Below are positions 36,435-46,095 of a DNA stretch of 64,000 bases, in pieces (positions within the stretch are counted from its first letter, which is position 1; every line of letters starts with the position of its first letter). The stretch comes from Chitinophaga sp. SYP-B3965 (GTDB lineage: Bacteria; Bacteroidota; Bacteroidia; Chitinophagales; Chitinophagaceae). The translations under genes and the position numbers were made by a program. Location of the stretch: assembly GCF_009647655.1 (NCBI RefSeq), contig NZ_WJFD01000005.1, positions 186,001-250,000 on the forward strand, in the 5' to 3' direction. The notes under the pieces are model-generated. The model did not search any database, had not been told where the DNA came from, and was given only the letters and a program-made list of their open reading frames with translations.

Positions 36435-38170
36435 GTGCAGCACCGCTAGTATCGCTCCAACATCTTACAGTCACCTTTCATACAGAAGGAGAATCCGTTA
36501 CAGCTGTTAAAGGTATTTCCCTGGATATCCAACCCGGAGAAATAGTGGGTATTGTGGGAGAGTCCGGTTCCGGGAAATCTGTTACAGCCCTGAGCCTGAT
36601 GAGATTAGTTGAGGCTTCTTTAAGCGGGGAAATCATTTATACCGTGCCCGGTAAAGCACCCATCAACCTGTTAAGTTTAAGCCCAACGCAGATGCGCAGT
36701 TTCCGGGGAAGTGAAATCGCTATGATCTTCCAGGAACCCATGACCTCACTGAATCCATTGCATACTTGTGGAAACCAGGTAGCGGAGGCCATTCGCCTGC
36801 ATAAAAAAATATCCAAACAACAAGCCCGCCAGCAGGCTATCAGCCTCTTTGCGAAAGTAAGGATCCCTGATCCGGAACTGGCTTTTGATAAATACCCCCA
36901 TGAATTATCCGGTGGCCAGAAGCAAAGAGTGATGATAGCCATGGCTATTAGCTGTAGCCCCCGTTTGCTGATAGCGGATGAACCTACTACCGCTTTGGAT
37001 GTAACTGTTCAGAAAACCATCTTGACCCTGTTGAAGGAATTGCAGCAGGAAATGGGGATGAGTGTGGTATTCATTACACATGATCTGGGTGTGATAGCAG
37101 AAATTGCTTCCCGTGTGGCCGTGATGTATAAAGGAAATATTGTGGAAGAAGGACCGGTGGAAGAAATCTTTCATCATCCCCAACACCCTTATACCAAAGG
37201 CTTATTAGCCTGCCGCCCTCCATTGGAAAAACGTTTACGCCGCCTGCCGGTTGTGCGGGATTTTATGGAAACAGGTGCGGATGGCGGCCTTACAGAGAAA
37301 GCGGCAGACGTTAGCGCTTTCGTACAGGCCCTGGAACTCCCGGAAGCAGAAATGCTGGCCAGGGAACAAATGCTTTCCACCAGGCCTCCCTTACTAAAAG
37401 TAGAAGGCCTGAGTACCTGGTTCCCGCAAAAGCGGAGTTTCCTGGGAAAAGTAGAACGCTGGACAAAAGCCGTGGATAATGTAAGCTTTGAAGTGCGGGA
37501 AGGAGAAACGCTTGGGCTGGTTGGAGAGTCCGGTTGCGGAAAAACAACATTGAGCAGAACGCTCCTCCGGCTGATAGAACCAACCGGTGGGAACATTTAT
37601 TATAAAGGCCGGGACCTGAGGAGTTTGTCTCTCCGGGAAATGCGCAGCATGCGAAAACGTATCCAGCTCATCTTCCAGGATCCCTATTCCTCCTTAAATC
37701 CCAGGATCACAGTGGGCAGGGCTATCCTGGAACCCATGAAAGTGCATGGTTTATATGAAAATGATGCTGCCCGGAAGGAAAAAGTACTGGAATTACTGGA
37801 AAAGGTAAACCTGCTGCCGGAGCACTATGACCGTTACCCGCATGAGTTTTCCGGCGGCCAGCGTCAGCGGATCGTGATTGCACGGGCATTGGCCCTGAAT
37901 CCTGAGTTCATTATCTGCGATGAATCTGTATCTGCGCTGGATGTGAGTGTACAGGCCCAGGTACTCAACCTGCTGATGCAATTGCAGCAGGAATTCAACT
38001 TCACCTATATATTTATCTCACACAACCTTTCTGTGGTACACTTTATGAGTGACAGGATGATGGTCATGAATAAGGGGAAAATTGAGGAAATGGGACCTGC
38101 GAGGCAGGTATATCATCATCCGGCCTCTGAATACACCCGTCATTTGATAGCGGCTATTCCAGGCAGATAG
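36431..38170 (+). CDS. Fused oligopeptide ABC transporter ATPase (DppD-DppF type)
   Basis: A 579-residue protein with two ABC ATPase domains. The first has Walker A GESGSGKSVTALSL, signature LSGGQKQRVMIAMA and Walker B LIADEPTTALDVT. The second has GESGCGKTTLSRTLL, FSGGQRQRIVIARAL and IICDESVSALDVS. Such fusions energise peptide or nickel importers. The permease and binding protein are not adjacent. It starts with TTG, overlapping the amn stop by 4 bases, which implies coupled translation. Confidence 0.93.
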   Translation: MSAAPLVSLQHLTVTFHTEGESVTAVKGISLDIQPGEIVGIVGESGSGKSVTALSLMRLVEASLSGEIIYTVPGKAPINLLSLSPTQMRSFRGSEIAMIFQEPMTSLNPLHTCGNQVAEAIRLHKKISKQQARQQAISLFAKVRIPDPELAFDKYPHELSGGQKQRVMIAMAISCSPRLLIADEPTTALDVTVQKTILTLLKELQQEMGMSVVFITHDLGVIAEIASRVAVMYKGNIVEEGPVEEIFHHPQHPYTKGLLACRPPLEKRLRRLPVVRDFMETGADGGLTEKAADVSAFVQALELPEAEMLAREQMLSTRPPLLKVEGLSTWFPQKRSFLGKVERWTKAVDNVSFEVREGETLGLVGESGCGKTTLSRTLLRLIEPTGGNIYYKGRDLRSLSLREMRSMRKRIQLIFQDPYSSLNPRITVGRAILEPMKVHGLYENDAARKEKVLELLEKVNLLPEHYDRYPHEFSGGQRQRIVIARALALNPEFIICDESVSALDVSVQAQVLNLLMQLQQEFNFTYIFISHNLSVVHFMSDRMMVMNKGKIEEMGPARQVYHHPASEYTRHLIAAIPGR

Positions 38171-38201
38171 CAATTTATTTGAAACAATGCGTTATATTCG
38201 G

Positions 38202-38209
38202 TACCTTTG
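38202..38209 (+). promoter_or_regulatory. -7 promoter element TACCTTTG upstream of queA
   Basis: An exact TAnnTTTG match, 29 bp before the queA ATG. Confidence 0.55.
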
Positions 38210-38238
38210 CACACTTTAAAATTCATTCATACCGTAAT

Positions 38239-39288
38239 ATGAAATTATCACAATTCAAGTTCGATCTTCCTTTAAATCTGATCGCACAGCATCCCACCAA
38301 GACAAGAGACGAGAGCCGCCTGATGGTTATTAACCGCGCCACTGGCAAAATCGAGCACAAAGTTTTCAAAGATGTACTGGGGTATTTTAACGACAAAGAC
38401 GTAATGGTGGTGAACAATACGAAAGTATTTCCCGCAAGACTCTATGGCCGTAAAGAAAAAACCGGTGCTAAAATTGAAGTGTTCCTGCTCCGTGAATTAA
38501 ACAAACTGAACCGTTTGTGGGATGTGATCGTGGATCCCGCCCGTAAGATCAGGGTAGGTAACAAACTCTATTTTGGAGATGACGAGAGCCTGGTAGCAGA
38601 AGTAATAGACAATACTACTTCCCGTGGCCGTACCATCCGTTTCCTCTTCGAAGGAAATGATGAAGAGTTCAAAGCTGTTCTCGATAGCTTAGGTGAAACA
38701 CCGCTGCCAAAGTACATCAAGCGCAAACCTGAAGATGACGATAAAGAACGTTATCAGACAGTTTACGCCAAGTTCGAAGGAGCTGTTGCCGCACCTACTG
38801 CTGGTTTGCACTTCAGCCGTGAGCTGATCAAACGCCTGGAGATCAAAGGTGTTAAATTTGCAGAAGTAACCCTGCACACCGGTTTAGGTACATTCCGCCC
38901 TATTGAGGTAGAAGACCTGAGCAAGCATAAAATGGATGCGGAATATTTCCACATTGATGAATATGCGGTGAAGATCGTGAACAAAGCAAAAGAAGAGAAC
39001 CGCAAGATCTGCGCCATCGGTACCACCACCGTTAGAGCAATAGAATCTTCCGTAACAGCACAGAATCACCTGAAAGCTGCAGAAGGCTGGACGAATACCT
39101 TCATCCATCCTCCTTACGATTTTTCTATTCCCAACGCACTGGTAACCAACTTTCACCTGCCAAAAACAAGTTTGCTGATCATGGTTTGCGCCTTTGCGGG
39201 TTATGACCTGGTGATGGAAGCTTACCAACAGGCTATCAAAGAGAAGTATCGCTTTTTCAGCTATGGCGATGCCATGCTGATCATTTGA
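38239..39288 (+). CDS. queA: tRNA preQ1 ribosyltransferase-isomerase (QueA)
   Basis: A 349-residue enzyme that transfers ribose from SAM to preQ1 in tRNA, a step to queuosine at position 34 of Tyr, His, Asn and Asp tRNAs. It opens MKLSQFKFDLP and contains HPTKTRDESRLMVI, RLYGRKEKTGAKIEVFLL, AAPTAGLHFS and TTTVRAIESS, all family hallmarks. The start at 38239 follows the promoter; an upstream frame extension crosses it. A terminator follows. Confidence 0.96.
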   Translation: MKLSQFKFDLPLNLIAQHPTKTRDESRLMVINRATGKIEHKVFKDVLGYFNDKDVMVVNNTKVFPARLYGRKEKTGAKIEVFLLRELNKLNRLWDVIVDPARKIRVGNKLYFGDDESLVAEVIDNTTSRGRTIRFLFEGNDEEFKAVLDSLGETPLPKYIKRKPEDDDKERYQTVYAKFEGAVAAPTAGLHFSRELIKRLEIKGVKFAEVTLHTGLGTFRPIEVEDLSKHKMDAEYFHIDEYAVKIVNKAKEENRKICAIGTTTVRAIESSVTAQNHLKAAEGWTNTFIHPPYDFSIPNALVTNFHLPKTSLLIMVCAFAGYDLVMEAYQQAIKEKYRFFSYGDAMLII

Positions 39289-39309
39289 TCCCGATCGCCA
39301 TCATATTTG

Positions 39310-39342
39310 AAAAGGCAAATAGCATGCTGCTGTTTGCCTTTT
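39310..39342 (+). terminator. Intrinsic terminator after queA
   Basis: A 10-bp stem (AAAAGGCAAA, 39310-39319, with TTTGCCTTTT, 39333-39342) is followed by TCTTTTTT. Confidence 0.8.
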
Positions 39343-39364
39343 CTTTTTTAAATTCCGTCCTGTA

Positions 39365-40048
39365 ATGTCGTCTCGTAGCAAAATTGCCATAATAGTAGCC
39401 GGAGGATCCGGTCAGCGGATGGGCAGCACTGTGCCCAAGCAATTCCTGGAACTGGCCGGGAAACCTGTACTGTATCATACTATCGCTGCTTTTCTGGCAG
39501 CATATGATGATATGCATATCATCCTCGTATTACCGGAAGCCCATAAAGCCAGCGTTGCCGCTGTACTTACTGCATTTGACAGGCCACCTTCCATTACCCT
39601 GGTGGATGGGGGAGAAACCCGCTTCCACTCTGTACTGAATGGTTTGAAGCTGATCAAACAGGATGCAGTGATCTTTGTGCACGATGGGGTAAGGCCATTG
39701 GTAAGCCCAACGTTGATCCGTGCCTGTTATGAACAGGCTTTGGCAAAAGGAAGCGCTGTTCCGGCCATTGCACTGAAAGACAGCATCCGTGAAGTAGACG
39801 ATGAAGGAAACATGGCGGCAGACAGGACCCGTTTCCGGATCATTCAAACACCACAAACCTTTTTATCCGAAATATTATTACCTGCATTCGATCAACCCTA
39901 TGATCCGCTGTTTACAGACGAAGCCACAGTAGTAGAAAGATTTGGGGAAGAAGTAAACCTGGTGGAAGGAGAAGAACAAAATATCAAGATCACAAAACCG
40001 CAGGACCTCGTGATTGCTGCAGCTTTCCTCAAAACCGATCAGGGCTGA
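39365..40048 (+). CDS. ispD: 2-C-methyl-D-erythritol 4-phosphate cytidylyltransferase
   Basis: A 227-residue nucleotidyltransferase of the MEP isoprenoid pathway. The CTP-binding N-terminus AGGSGQRMGSTVPKQFLEL carries the Arg and Lys typical of IspD. FVHDGVRPLVSP and TPQTFLSEIL are family segments, followed by TDEATVVERFG. Length is normal. The 3' end overlaps the convergent lipoprotein gene by 10 bp. Confidence 0.95.
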   Translation: MSSRSKIAIIVAGGSGQRMGSTVPKQFLELAGKPVLYHTIAAFLAAYDDMHIILVLPEAHKASVAAVLTAFDRPPSITLVDGGETRFHSVLNGLKLIKQDAVIFVHDGVRPLVSPTLIRACYEQALAKGSAVPAIALKDSIREVDDEGNMAADRTRFRIIQTPQTFLSEILLPAFDQPYDPLFTDEATVVERFGEEVNLVEGEEQNIKITKPQDLVIAAAFLKTDQG

Positions 40049-40371
40049 TAGAAGCCTAATGCCTTTGCTTTATTAAGGTCCCCGTTATTAAATGATACCT
40101 GTACTATCCTGGTAGAAGGGCAGGTGCAGGCTTTGCAGGTTGCCACATTCAGATAATCTGTGATCGTTATCCGCAATGCAGTGATATCGTTCTCCAGCAA
40201 CCAGTTCTTTATTTTCAATGTATCCGATTCCGGGGCAACTGTTTGATGGTCCCATGGATTGGCACATTGTGTTTCTTTATAATGCAGTTCGTTGGCTGGA
40301 TCAGTCCTGCGTTTCTTACAGGCAACGCCTGCCACCATCAGGCAAATGAGAATAATATAAGCATGTTTCAT
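40039..40371 (-). CDS. Small predicted lipoprotein
   Basis: A 110-residue protein with a lipobox signal (LICLMVAGVAC, lipidated cysteine near 18) and a cysteine-bearing C-terminal part (CKACTCPS). I do not recognise the family. It probably sits on a membrane facing the periplasm. It overlaps ispD tail to tail by 10 bp. Confidence 0.7.
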   Translation of the reverse strand: MKHAYIILICLMVAGVACKKRRTDPANELHYKETQCANPWDHQTVAPESDTLKIKNWLLENDITALRITITDYLNVATCKACTCPSTRIVQVSFNNGDLNKAKALGFYQP

Positions 40372-40425
40372 ATTGGGGGAGATTTAATATGAAACGGATG
40401 CTATTGCAAAATTGTTACAGCTGAT

Positions 40426-41397
40426 CTATTCTGATTGCCCTTTCCCGATCTTTTGGAGGATCTGGTGTGCAACTTCCAGTGCCTGGAATCCATCTATCAC
40501 ATTCACTTCCACCGGTTTGTTTTCCAGGATGCTATCCCTGAAGAATTCCAGTTCCATGCGGATGGCGTTGGATTGTTTGATCTCCGGATTATCTATGGCA
40601 ATGGTTTTCTTACCGCCGTTAGTTTCAATATCAAGGGTAAATAAACCTTCGTCTGCAGGAGTTTTCAGCTTGATGATCTCCGTTTTCTTATCCAGGAAAT
40701 CAATACCGATGTAAGCATCCTTCTGGAAGAGGCGCATTTTGCGCATCTTTTTGAGGGAAATGCGGCTGGAAGTAAGGTTGGCTACACAGCCATTATGGAA
40801 TTCAATACGTACGTTGGCAATATCAGGTGTGTCGCTCATCACTGCTACACCACTTGCAGAAATGCGGCTGATGCTGGACTTCACAATGCTCAGTACAATA
40901 TCAATATCATGGATCATGAGGTCCAGGATAACACTCACATCTGTTCCGCGGGGATTAAATTCCGCGAGGCGATGTACTTCAATGAACATGGGTTTAAGGT
41001 CATATCCTTTCAGGGCCAGGAAAGCCGGATTGAACCTTTCCACATGACCCACCTGGAATTTTATATTAGCTTCTTCTACCAGTTTCACCAGCAGTTTAGC
41101 TTCTTCCATCGTATTGGTCATCGGTTTCTCCACAAAAACATGCTTTCCGTTGCGGATAGCCATTTCGCACAATTTAAAGTGCTGAGTGGTAGGTGCCACA
41201 ATATCAATCGCATCAGAAGCCAGGATCAGTTCCTCTGCTGAAGTATAGCGTTTGAGGTTATATTGTGCTTGTACCCCTTCGGCATTGGCATCACTGGGAT
41301 CAAAGTAACCGGTTACTTCCACATCCTTCATCGTGGTCAGCTGAGATAAATGGATCTTACCTAAATGCCCTACACCAAACAAGCCTATTTTGAGCAT
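40426..41397 (-). CDS. Gfo/Idh/MocA family oxidoreductase
   Basis: A 323-residue NAD(P)-dependent sugar or small-molecule oxidoreductase. The N-terminal Rossmann motif is GVGHLGKIHLSQL, and EKPMTNTMEEA is the cofactor/substrate lysine segment. The catalytic His lies in LMIHDIDIVLSIVKSS. No sugar genes are adjacent, so the substrate is unknown. It is divergent from the PKD/T9SS gene, with about 90 bp between. Confidence 0.92.
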   Translation of the reverse strand: MLKIGLFGVGHLGKIHLSQLTTMKDVEVTGYFDPSDANAEGVQAQYNLKRYTSAEELILASDAIDIVAPTTQHFKLCEMAIRNGKHVFVEKPMTNTMEEAKLLVKLVEEANIKFQVGHVERFNPAFLALKGYDLKPMFIEVHRLAEFNPRGTDVSVILDLMIHDIDIVLSIVKSSISRISASGVAVMSDTPDIANVRIEFHNGCVANLTSSRISLKKMRKMRLFQKDAYIGIDFLDKKTEIIKLKTPADEGLFTLDIETNGGKKTIAIDNPEIKQSNAIRMELEFFRDSILENKPVEVNVIDGFQALEVAHQILQKIGKGQSE

Positions 41398-41488
41398 GAG
41401 TTATTTTTTTAGAGAAAATTCCAGCAAATGTAACAAAAGAGGCCGTTATTGCTTTATATATTATCTATATATTGCTAGCTGTAATTAC

Positions 41489-43507
41489 ATGCGTTTTCTG
41501 ATCATATGCATAATCCCCCTTTTATTTGCGGTGAACCGGACTTCGGCTCAGGCTTGTACGCAATTAGGGCAGACTCCCCGCAGCGCTTTTCCCATCTGTG
41601 GAACTAAAGCACTGAAGCAGGTGTCTGTGCCGGCATGTGCAGGAAGAGTGATCAGGCTCCCCACTTGCCCTGCAGGTGTAGAGTATAGAGACTTAAACCC
41701 CTACTGGTATAAATTCACCTGTTATACAGCGGGTACACTTGGTTTTACGATCACTCCCAACGATCTTAATGATGATTACGACTGGCAACTTTTTGACGTA
41801 ACCGGCAGGAATGCAGACGATGTATATTCCAACACCAATTTGCAGGTGGGTGGTAACTGGAGCGCCATTCCCGGAGGAACCGGAGCATCCGCAGCAGGAA
41901 CAACTGCAATGGCCTGTGAGGGACTTTCACAACCAAAATGGAGCAGCATGCCCACATTGGTGGTTGGGCATCAGTATTTATTGATGATCAGCCATTTTAC
42001 ATCAACAAACCAAAGCGGCTACGAATTATCTTTTGGCGGAGGAACCGCCAATATTACAGACCCCTTACCAGGCGCATTCCTTACCGCAAAATATCATTGC
42101 CTCAATAACCGGGTGGGCATTAAATTGAACAAACGTTTCCAATGCACGACGCTTTCTGCAAATGGCAGCGAATTTGAAATTGTAGGTGCCGCTACTGCAA
42201 ATGTGCTGAGTGCAACCGGCGTGAATTGTGCAGGTGGTTTTGATATGGATTCTGTTGTTCTTACGCTGGACAGGCCTTTGCCCGGCGGAAATTATACCGT
42301 GAGGATCCGCAACGGGGCAGATGGCAATACTTTGCTGGATGCCTGTGATAATCCTATACAGGCAGGCAGGGATGTGCCATTTGTTATAACCATTCCGCAG
42401 GCAGTGCCTTTCGATAAAATAGCTCCCGTAGGATGTGTGCCAACAAAGATCAAAGTACTCCTTTCCGATCCTGTACTTTGTAATTCTATTGCCCCTGATG
42501 GCAGCGATTTTCAACTGAGTGGTACAGGCCCTGCAGTTTCTATTGTGCAGGCCAATACTTTTTGCAACAGTCAGTTAACGGATAGTATAGAACTGGTGCT
42601 CAGCGCACCCATCTACCTGGATGGAAATTACCGGATTGAACTGATCAGGGGAAATGATGGTAATACGATGATCAGTGAATGTAGTGTGCAAACACCACTG
42701 GGATATGTGGTGCCATTCACAACAAAGGATACGGTCAATGCTTTGTTCAGTTACAGGGTAAGGCTGGATTGTGTATATGACACCATCTTCCTGCAACACG
42801 ACGGTGCGCATGGTGTTAACGACTGGAAGTGGACTTTTGAAGACGGCACTACCATGACTACACGCACACCGAATAAAGTATATACCGTGTTCGGGCAGAA
42901 AACAGTAAAACTGGAAGTTTCAAATGGTGTTTGTGTGGATGATCATACAGAAACCATGTTACTGGATAACACCCTGAAAGCAGAGTTCCTCGTAAACACC
43001 CCGGTTTTATGTCCGCTTGATATGGCCTCTTTTACCAATCAAAGTATTGGCAACATTGTAACGCATCGCTGGGATTTCAACTATGGGCCTGGCTCCCGGC
43101 TGGTAGATCCGCAACCTTTCCGTTATCCGCTGGGAAGTCGTGATCAGGTTTACCAGGTACGGTTGATCGTGGAAGATAATCTGCAATGCGCGGATACTGT
43201 TTTTCATTCCATTAAAGCAGTGGCCAGTTGCAGAGTGGCAGTACCTACAGCATTCACGCCTAATAATGATGGTATAAACGATTTCCTCTATCCGCTAAAC
43301 GGGTATAAAACGGCAGACCTGGTGTTCCGTGTATTTGGCCGGAACGGGCAATTGGTTTTTGAATCCCATAACTGGATGAATAAATGGGATGGTAAGATCA
43401 ATGGATCTCCTGCCGGTGTTGGTACCTACGCATGGGTGCTTGAATACACCAATACGGAATTGGGCAACCGGGTGTTCCAGAAAGGGGTGGCAACTTTACT
43501 GCGTTAA
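41489..43507 (+). CDS. Secreted PKD-domain protein with gliding-motility type C-terminal domain
   Basis: A 672-residue secreted protein. The signal peptide ends NRTSAQ. The N-terminal half has a cysteine-rich region (CTQLGQTPRSAFPICGTKAL) and further beta domains, followed by a PKD-like domain (DWKWTFEDGTTMTTRTPNKV). A C-terminal type B sorting domain starts VPTAFTPNNDGINDFLYPL. The ATG at 41489 gives a proper signal peptide; the 33-residue upstream frame extension is rejected. It is likely a T9SS cargo of surface or adhesin type. Confidence 0.85.
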   Translation: MRFLIICIIPLLFAVNRTSAQACTQLGQTPRSAFPICGTKALKQVSVPACAGRVIRLPTCPAGVEYRDLNPYWYKFTCYTAGTLGFTITPNDLNDDYDWQLFDVTGRNADDVYSNTNLQVGGNWSAIPGGTGASAAGTTAMACEGLSQPKWSSMPTLVVGHQYLLMISHFTSTNQSGYELSFGGGTANITDPLPGAFLTAKYHCLNNRVGIKLNKRFQCTTLSANGSEFEIVGAATANVLSATGVNCAGGFDMDSVVLTLDRPLPGGNYTVRIRNGADGNTLLDACDNPIQAGRDVPFVITIPQAVPFDKIAPVGCVPTKIKVLLSDPVLCNSIAPDGSDFQLSGTGPAVSIVQANTFCNSQLTDSIELVLSAPIYLDGNYRIELIRGNDGNTMISECSVQTPLGYVVPFTTKDTVNALFSYRVRLDCVYDTIFLQHDGAHGVNDWKWTFEDGTTMTTRTPNKVYTVFGQKTVKLEVSNGVCVDDHTETMLLDNTLKAEFLVNTPVLCPLDMASFTNQSIGNIVTHRWDFNYGPGSRLVDPQPFRYPLGSRDQVYQVRLIVEDNLQCADTVFHSIKAVASCRVAVPTAFTPNNDGINDFLYPLNGYKTADLVFRVFGRNGQLVFESHNWMNKWDGKINGSPAGVGTYAWVLEYTNTELGNRVFQKGVATLLR

Positions 43508-43510
43508 GGA

Positions 43511-44251
43511 TCAGAGCATGCCATCTTCTTTCAAACTAAAATACCCTTCCGTAGAAACGATCACGTGATCTAAAACTTCGATATCCAATAACTTACCCGC
43601 AGCTTTTAATTTATTTGTAACATTGATATCTGCATTACTGGGCCGCAGGCTGCCGGATGGATGATTATGACATAACATAATACGTGTGGCCCTCTGCAAC
43701 AGCGCTTCCTGAAATACCAAACGGGGATCTACGGTTGTGGAGGTAATACCGCCTGAACTGATACAATTATAATGAAGAAGTTTGTTAGCGTGGTTAAGGT
43801 AGAGCACATAAAAAGTTTCATAACATTGATCTTCGAGGAGTGGCCTTAATATGGAGGCTACATCATCGGCGCAGGTGATCACCTCCTTTTTAAATGCAAG
43901 CTGGGATTTTTTGCGGCGGGAAAGTTCCAGGGAAGCCAAAATGGTAGTGGCTTTCTTATAACCTATTCCATTAAATTGCATGAGCTGCTCTACATTCATG
44001 CGGGAAAGCGCAGAAAGATCGTTGCTGCAGCTCAGTAATATTTGCTGGGCCAACTCAATAGCAGATTGCTTTGTATTGCCACAATTGATAAGTATGGCCA
44101 GTAACTCGGCCTGACTTAAAGACCGGGCGCCTTTGGTAACCAGTTTTTCCCTTGGCCGGTCATCTTCTGACCATTTTTTAATAGGAGGCAATGCACGCTT
44201 TGGCTGCAGGTAATTACTGATACCGGGTAAGAATGTTGGGCTAACATCCAT
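43511..44251 (-). CDS. radC: RadC family protein (JAB domain)
   Basis: A 246-residue protein with a helix-hairpin-helix N-terminal half (FNGIGYKKATTILASLEL) and a C-terminal JAB/MPN metalloprotease-like domain. The zinc pattern is visible in LCHNHPSGSLRPSNAD (His-x-His ... Asp) and an upstream Glu. Once linked to DNA repair, its real role is unsettled. It ends 3 bp from the PKD gene, tail to tail. Confidence 0.93.
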   Translation of the reverse strand: MDVSPTFLPGISNYLQPKRALPPIKKWSEDDRPREKLVTKGARSLSQAELLAILINCGNTKQSAIELAQQILLSCSNDLSALSRMNVEQLMQFNGIGYKKATTILASLELSRRKKSQLAFKKEVITCADDVASILRPLLEDQCYETFYVLYLNHANKLLHYNCISSGGITSTTVDPRLVFQEALLQRATRIMLCHNHPSGSLRPSNADINVTNKLKAAGKLLDIEVLDHVIVSTEGYFSLKEDGML

Positions 44252-44378
44252 AAAAACAACAAGTTTCCCAAATATACAAAAGCTAATTGGGTTAGCAATT
44301 CACAAACTAATTTTTTTAGTATCCTGTTCATTGTTAAGGTTGTTTGATTTTTTTTACGCATATCCCCATATAAAGTCA

Positions 44379-44386
44379 TAGTTTTG
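44379..44386 (+). promoter_or_regulatory. -7 promoter element TAGTTTTG upstream of prs
   Basis: An exact TAnnTTTG match, 19 bp before the prs ATG. Confidence 0.5.
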
Positions 44387-44405
44387 CCACCTCTTTTCTT
44401 GAACC

Positions 44406-45359
44406 ATGAATCCATCTGTAAAAATCTTTACGGGAAATAGTAATCCCGCTCTGGCAGAGCGTATCGCCTCCAGGTATGGTAACGGTATTGGCAAGATCAA
44501 CATCCAGAAATTCAGCGATGGCGAATTTCAGCCGGTGTTCCTTGAAAGTATTCGCGGCCACTACGTTTTCCTGGTACAAAGTACCTGTGCCCCTACGGAC
44601 AACATTATGGAGCTCCTTCTGATGATCGATGCTGCAAAACGTGCCTCCGCAGGATATATTACGGCTGTGATCCCATATTTTGGGTTTGCCCGGCAGGACA
44701 GGAAGGATAGGCCACGGGTTGCCATAGGATCCAAGCTGATCGCCAACCTGCTCACCGCAGCAGGAGCTAACAGGGTGATAACCATGGATTTGCATGCTCC
44801 GCAAATCCAGGGGTTCTTTGATATCCCCGTGGATCACCTGGATAGTTCAGCTATTTTTATTCCCTATATAGAGAATCTAAAGCTGGAAAACCTTACCTTT
44901 GCGTCCCCTGACGTGGGTTCTACCACCCGGGTGCGGGAAGTAGCGAGCTATTTCAATGCTGAAATGGTGATATGCGACAAGCATCGTAAACGGGCAAATG
45001 AAATTGCGTCTATGGTGGTGATCGGGGATGTGACCAACAGGGATATTGTGCTGATAGATGATATCTGCGATACCGCAGGTACCCTCACCAAATCAGCCGC
45101 TTTGTTGATGGAAAAAGGAGCAAGGAGCGTAAGAGCATTTTGTACGCACCCTGTATTCAGTGGCAAGGCTTACGAAAACATTGAAAATTCTGTGCTGGAT
45201 GAACTGGTGGTATGTGATACCATTCCGTTGAAACAACATACCAGCAGCAAGATCAAGGTGATCAGTGTAGCAGATCTGTTTGCAGTAGCTATCCGGAATA
45301 TGCACGAGAATAAGTCTATTACAAGCTTATTTGTGCATGCCCAGCGCAAGATGCAGTAA
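44406..45359 (+). CDS. prs: Ribose-phosphate pyrophosphokinase
   Basis: A 317-residue enzyme that makes PRPP for nucleotide, His and Trp synthesis. Family segments are KFSDGEFQPVF, PYFGFARQDRKDRPR, the MDLHAPQIQGFF metal/ATP region, and the PRPP loop DIVLIDDICDTAGT. Length is normal. The ribosomal L25 gene follows after 37 bp, the usual Bacteroidota pairing. Confidence 0.96.
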   Translation: MNPSVKIFTGNSNPALAERIASRYGNGIGKINIQKFSDGEFQPVFLESIRGHYVFLVQSTCAPTDNIMELLLMIDAAKRASAGYITAVIPYFGFARQDRKDRPRVAIGSKLIANLLTAAGANRVITMDLHAPQIQGFFDIPVDHLDSSAIFIPYIENLKLENLTFASPDVGSTTRVREVASYFNAEMVICDKHRKRANEIASMVVIGDVTNRDIVLIDDICDTAGTLTKSAALLMEKGARSVRAFCTHPVFSGKAYENIENSVLDELVVCDTIPLKQHTSSKIKVISVADLFAVAIRNMHENKSITSLFVHAQRKMQ

Positions 45360-45396
45360 CAACAAGTTTATTTATCATTTATATAAAAGTTAAACA

Positions 45397-45987
45397 ATGA
45401 AAACAATAACCATCGAAGGACAGCTCAGGAGCGAATTCGGCAAACAAGCCACCCGCTTACTTCGTTCTGAGTCACAAGTGCCTTGCGTTATTTACGGGGG
45501 TGCAGAAACAGTTAGCTTCTCAGCTGCTGCCACTGCTTTTAAGACATTAGTGTACACACCAGACTTCCAGATTGCTGAAGTGAAACTGGGCGCTAAAACT
45601 TATCGTTGCATTTTGAAAGATCTGCAATTTGATACCGTTACAGACGAACTGTCTCACATCGACTTCCTTGAACTGGTAGAAGGTAAGAAAGTGGTAGCAT
45701 CCATGCCTTTGAAATTTACTGGTTCTTCTATCGGTGTAAAAGGCGGAGGTAAACTGGTAGTGAAAATGAAAACGCTGAAAGTGAAGGCTTTGCCTAAACA
45801 TCTGCGTGAAAACCTGGAAGTAGATATCACTGATCTGGACCTGAACGCAAACATCCGTGTATCTGATGTTAAAGCAGAAGGAATTGAGATCCTGAACTCT
45901 CCCCGTATCCCGGTTGCTTCCGTGGTTATGACCCGTCAGCTGAAACAAGAAGAAGCTGAAGCAGCAAAGGATGCCAAGAAGAAATAA
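45397..45987 (+). CDS. rplY: 50S ribosomal protein L25/general stress protein Ctc
   Basis: A 196-residue L25/Ctc (TL5-type) protein that binds 5S rRNA in the large subunit. The N-terminal L25 part has GQLRSEFGKQATRLLRSESQ. The C-terminal TL5 beta domain has SHIDFLELVEGKKV, and the lysine/alanine-rich tail is typical. It is in an operon with prs and followed by a terminator and pth. Confidence 0.94.
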   Translation: MKTITIEGQLRSEFGKQATRLLRSESQVPCVIYGGAETVSFSAAATAFKTLVYTPDFQIAEVKLGAKTYRCILKDLQFDTVTDELSHIDFLELVEGKKVVASMPLKFTGSSIGVKGGGKLVVKMKTLKVKALPKHLRENLEVDITDLDLNANIRVSDVKAEGIEILNSPRIPVASVVMTRQLKQEEAEAAKDAKKK

Positions 45988-46007
45988 ATTGGCAAAATAA
46001 TTATATT

Positions 46008-46040
46008 AAAAAGCCCGGCGTAATATCAGCCGGGCTTTTT
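46008..46040 (+). terminator. Intrinsic terminator after rplY
   Basis: A 12-bp stem (46008-46019 with 46029-46040, core AAGCCCGGC / GCCGGGCTT) is followed by a T-rich stretch. Confidence 0.88.
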
Positions 46041-46095
46041 ATTTTTGGCATCCCGATCAATAGCTGTTTTTTGACCGGGATCAATTACCTGGTAT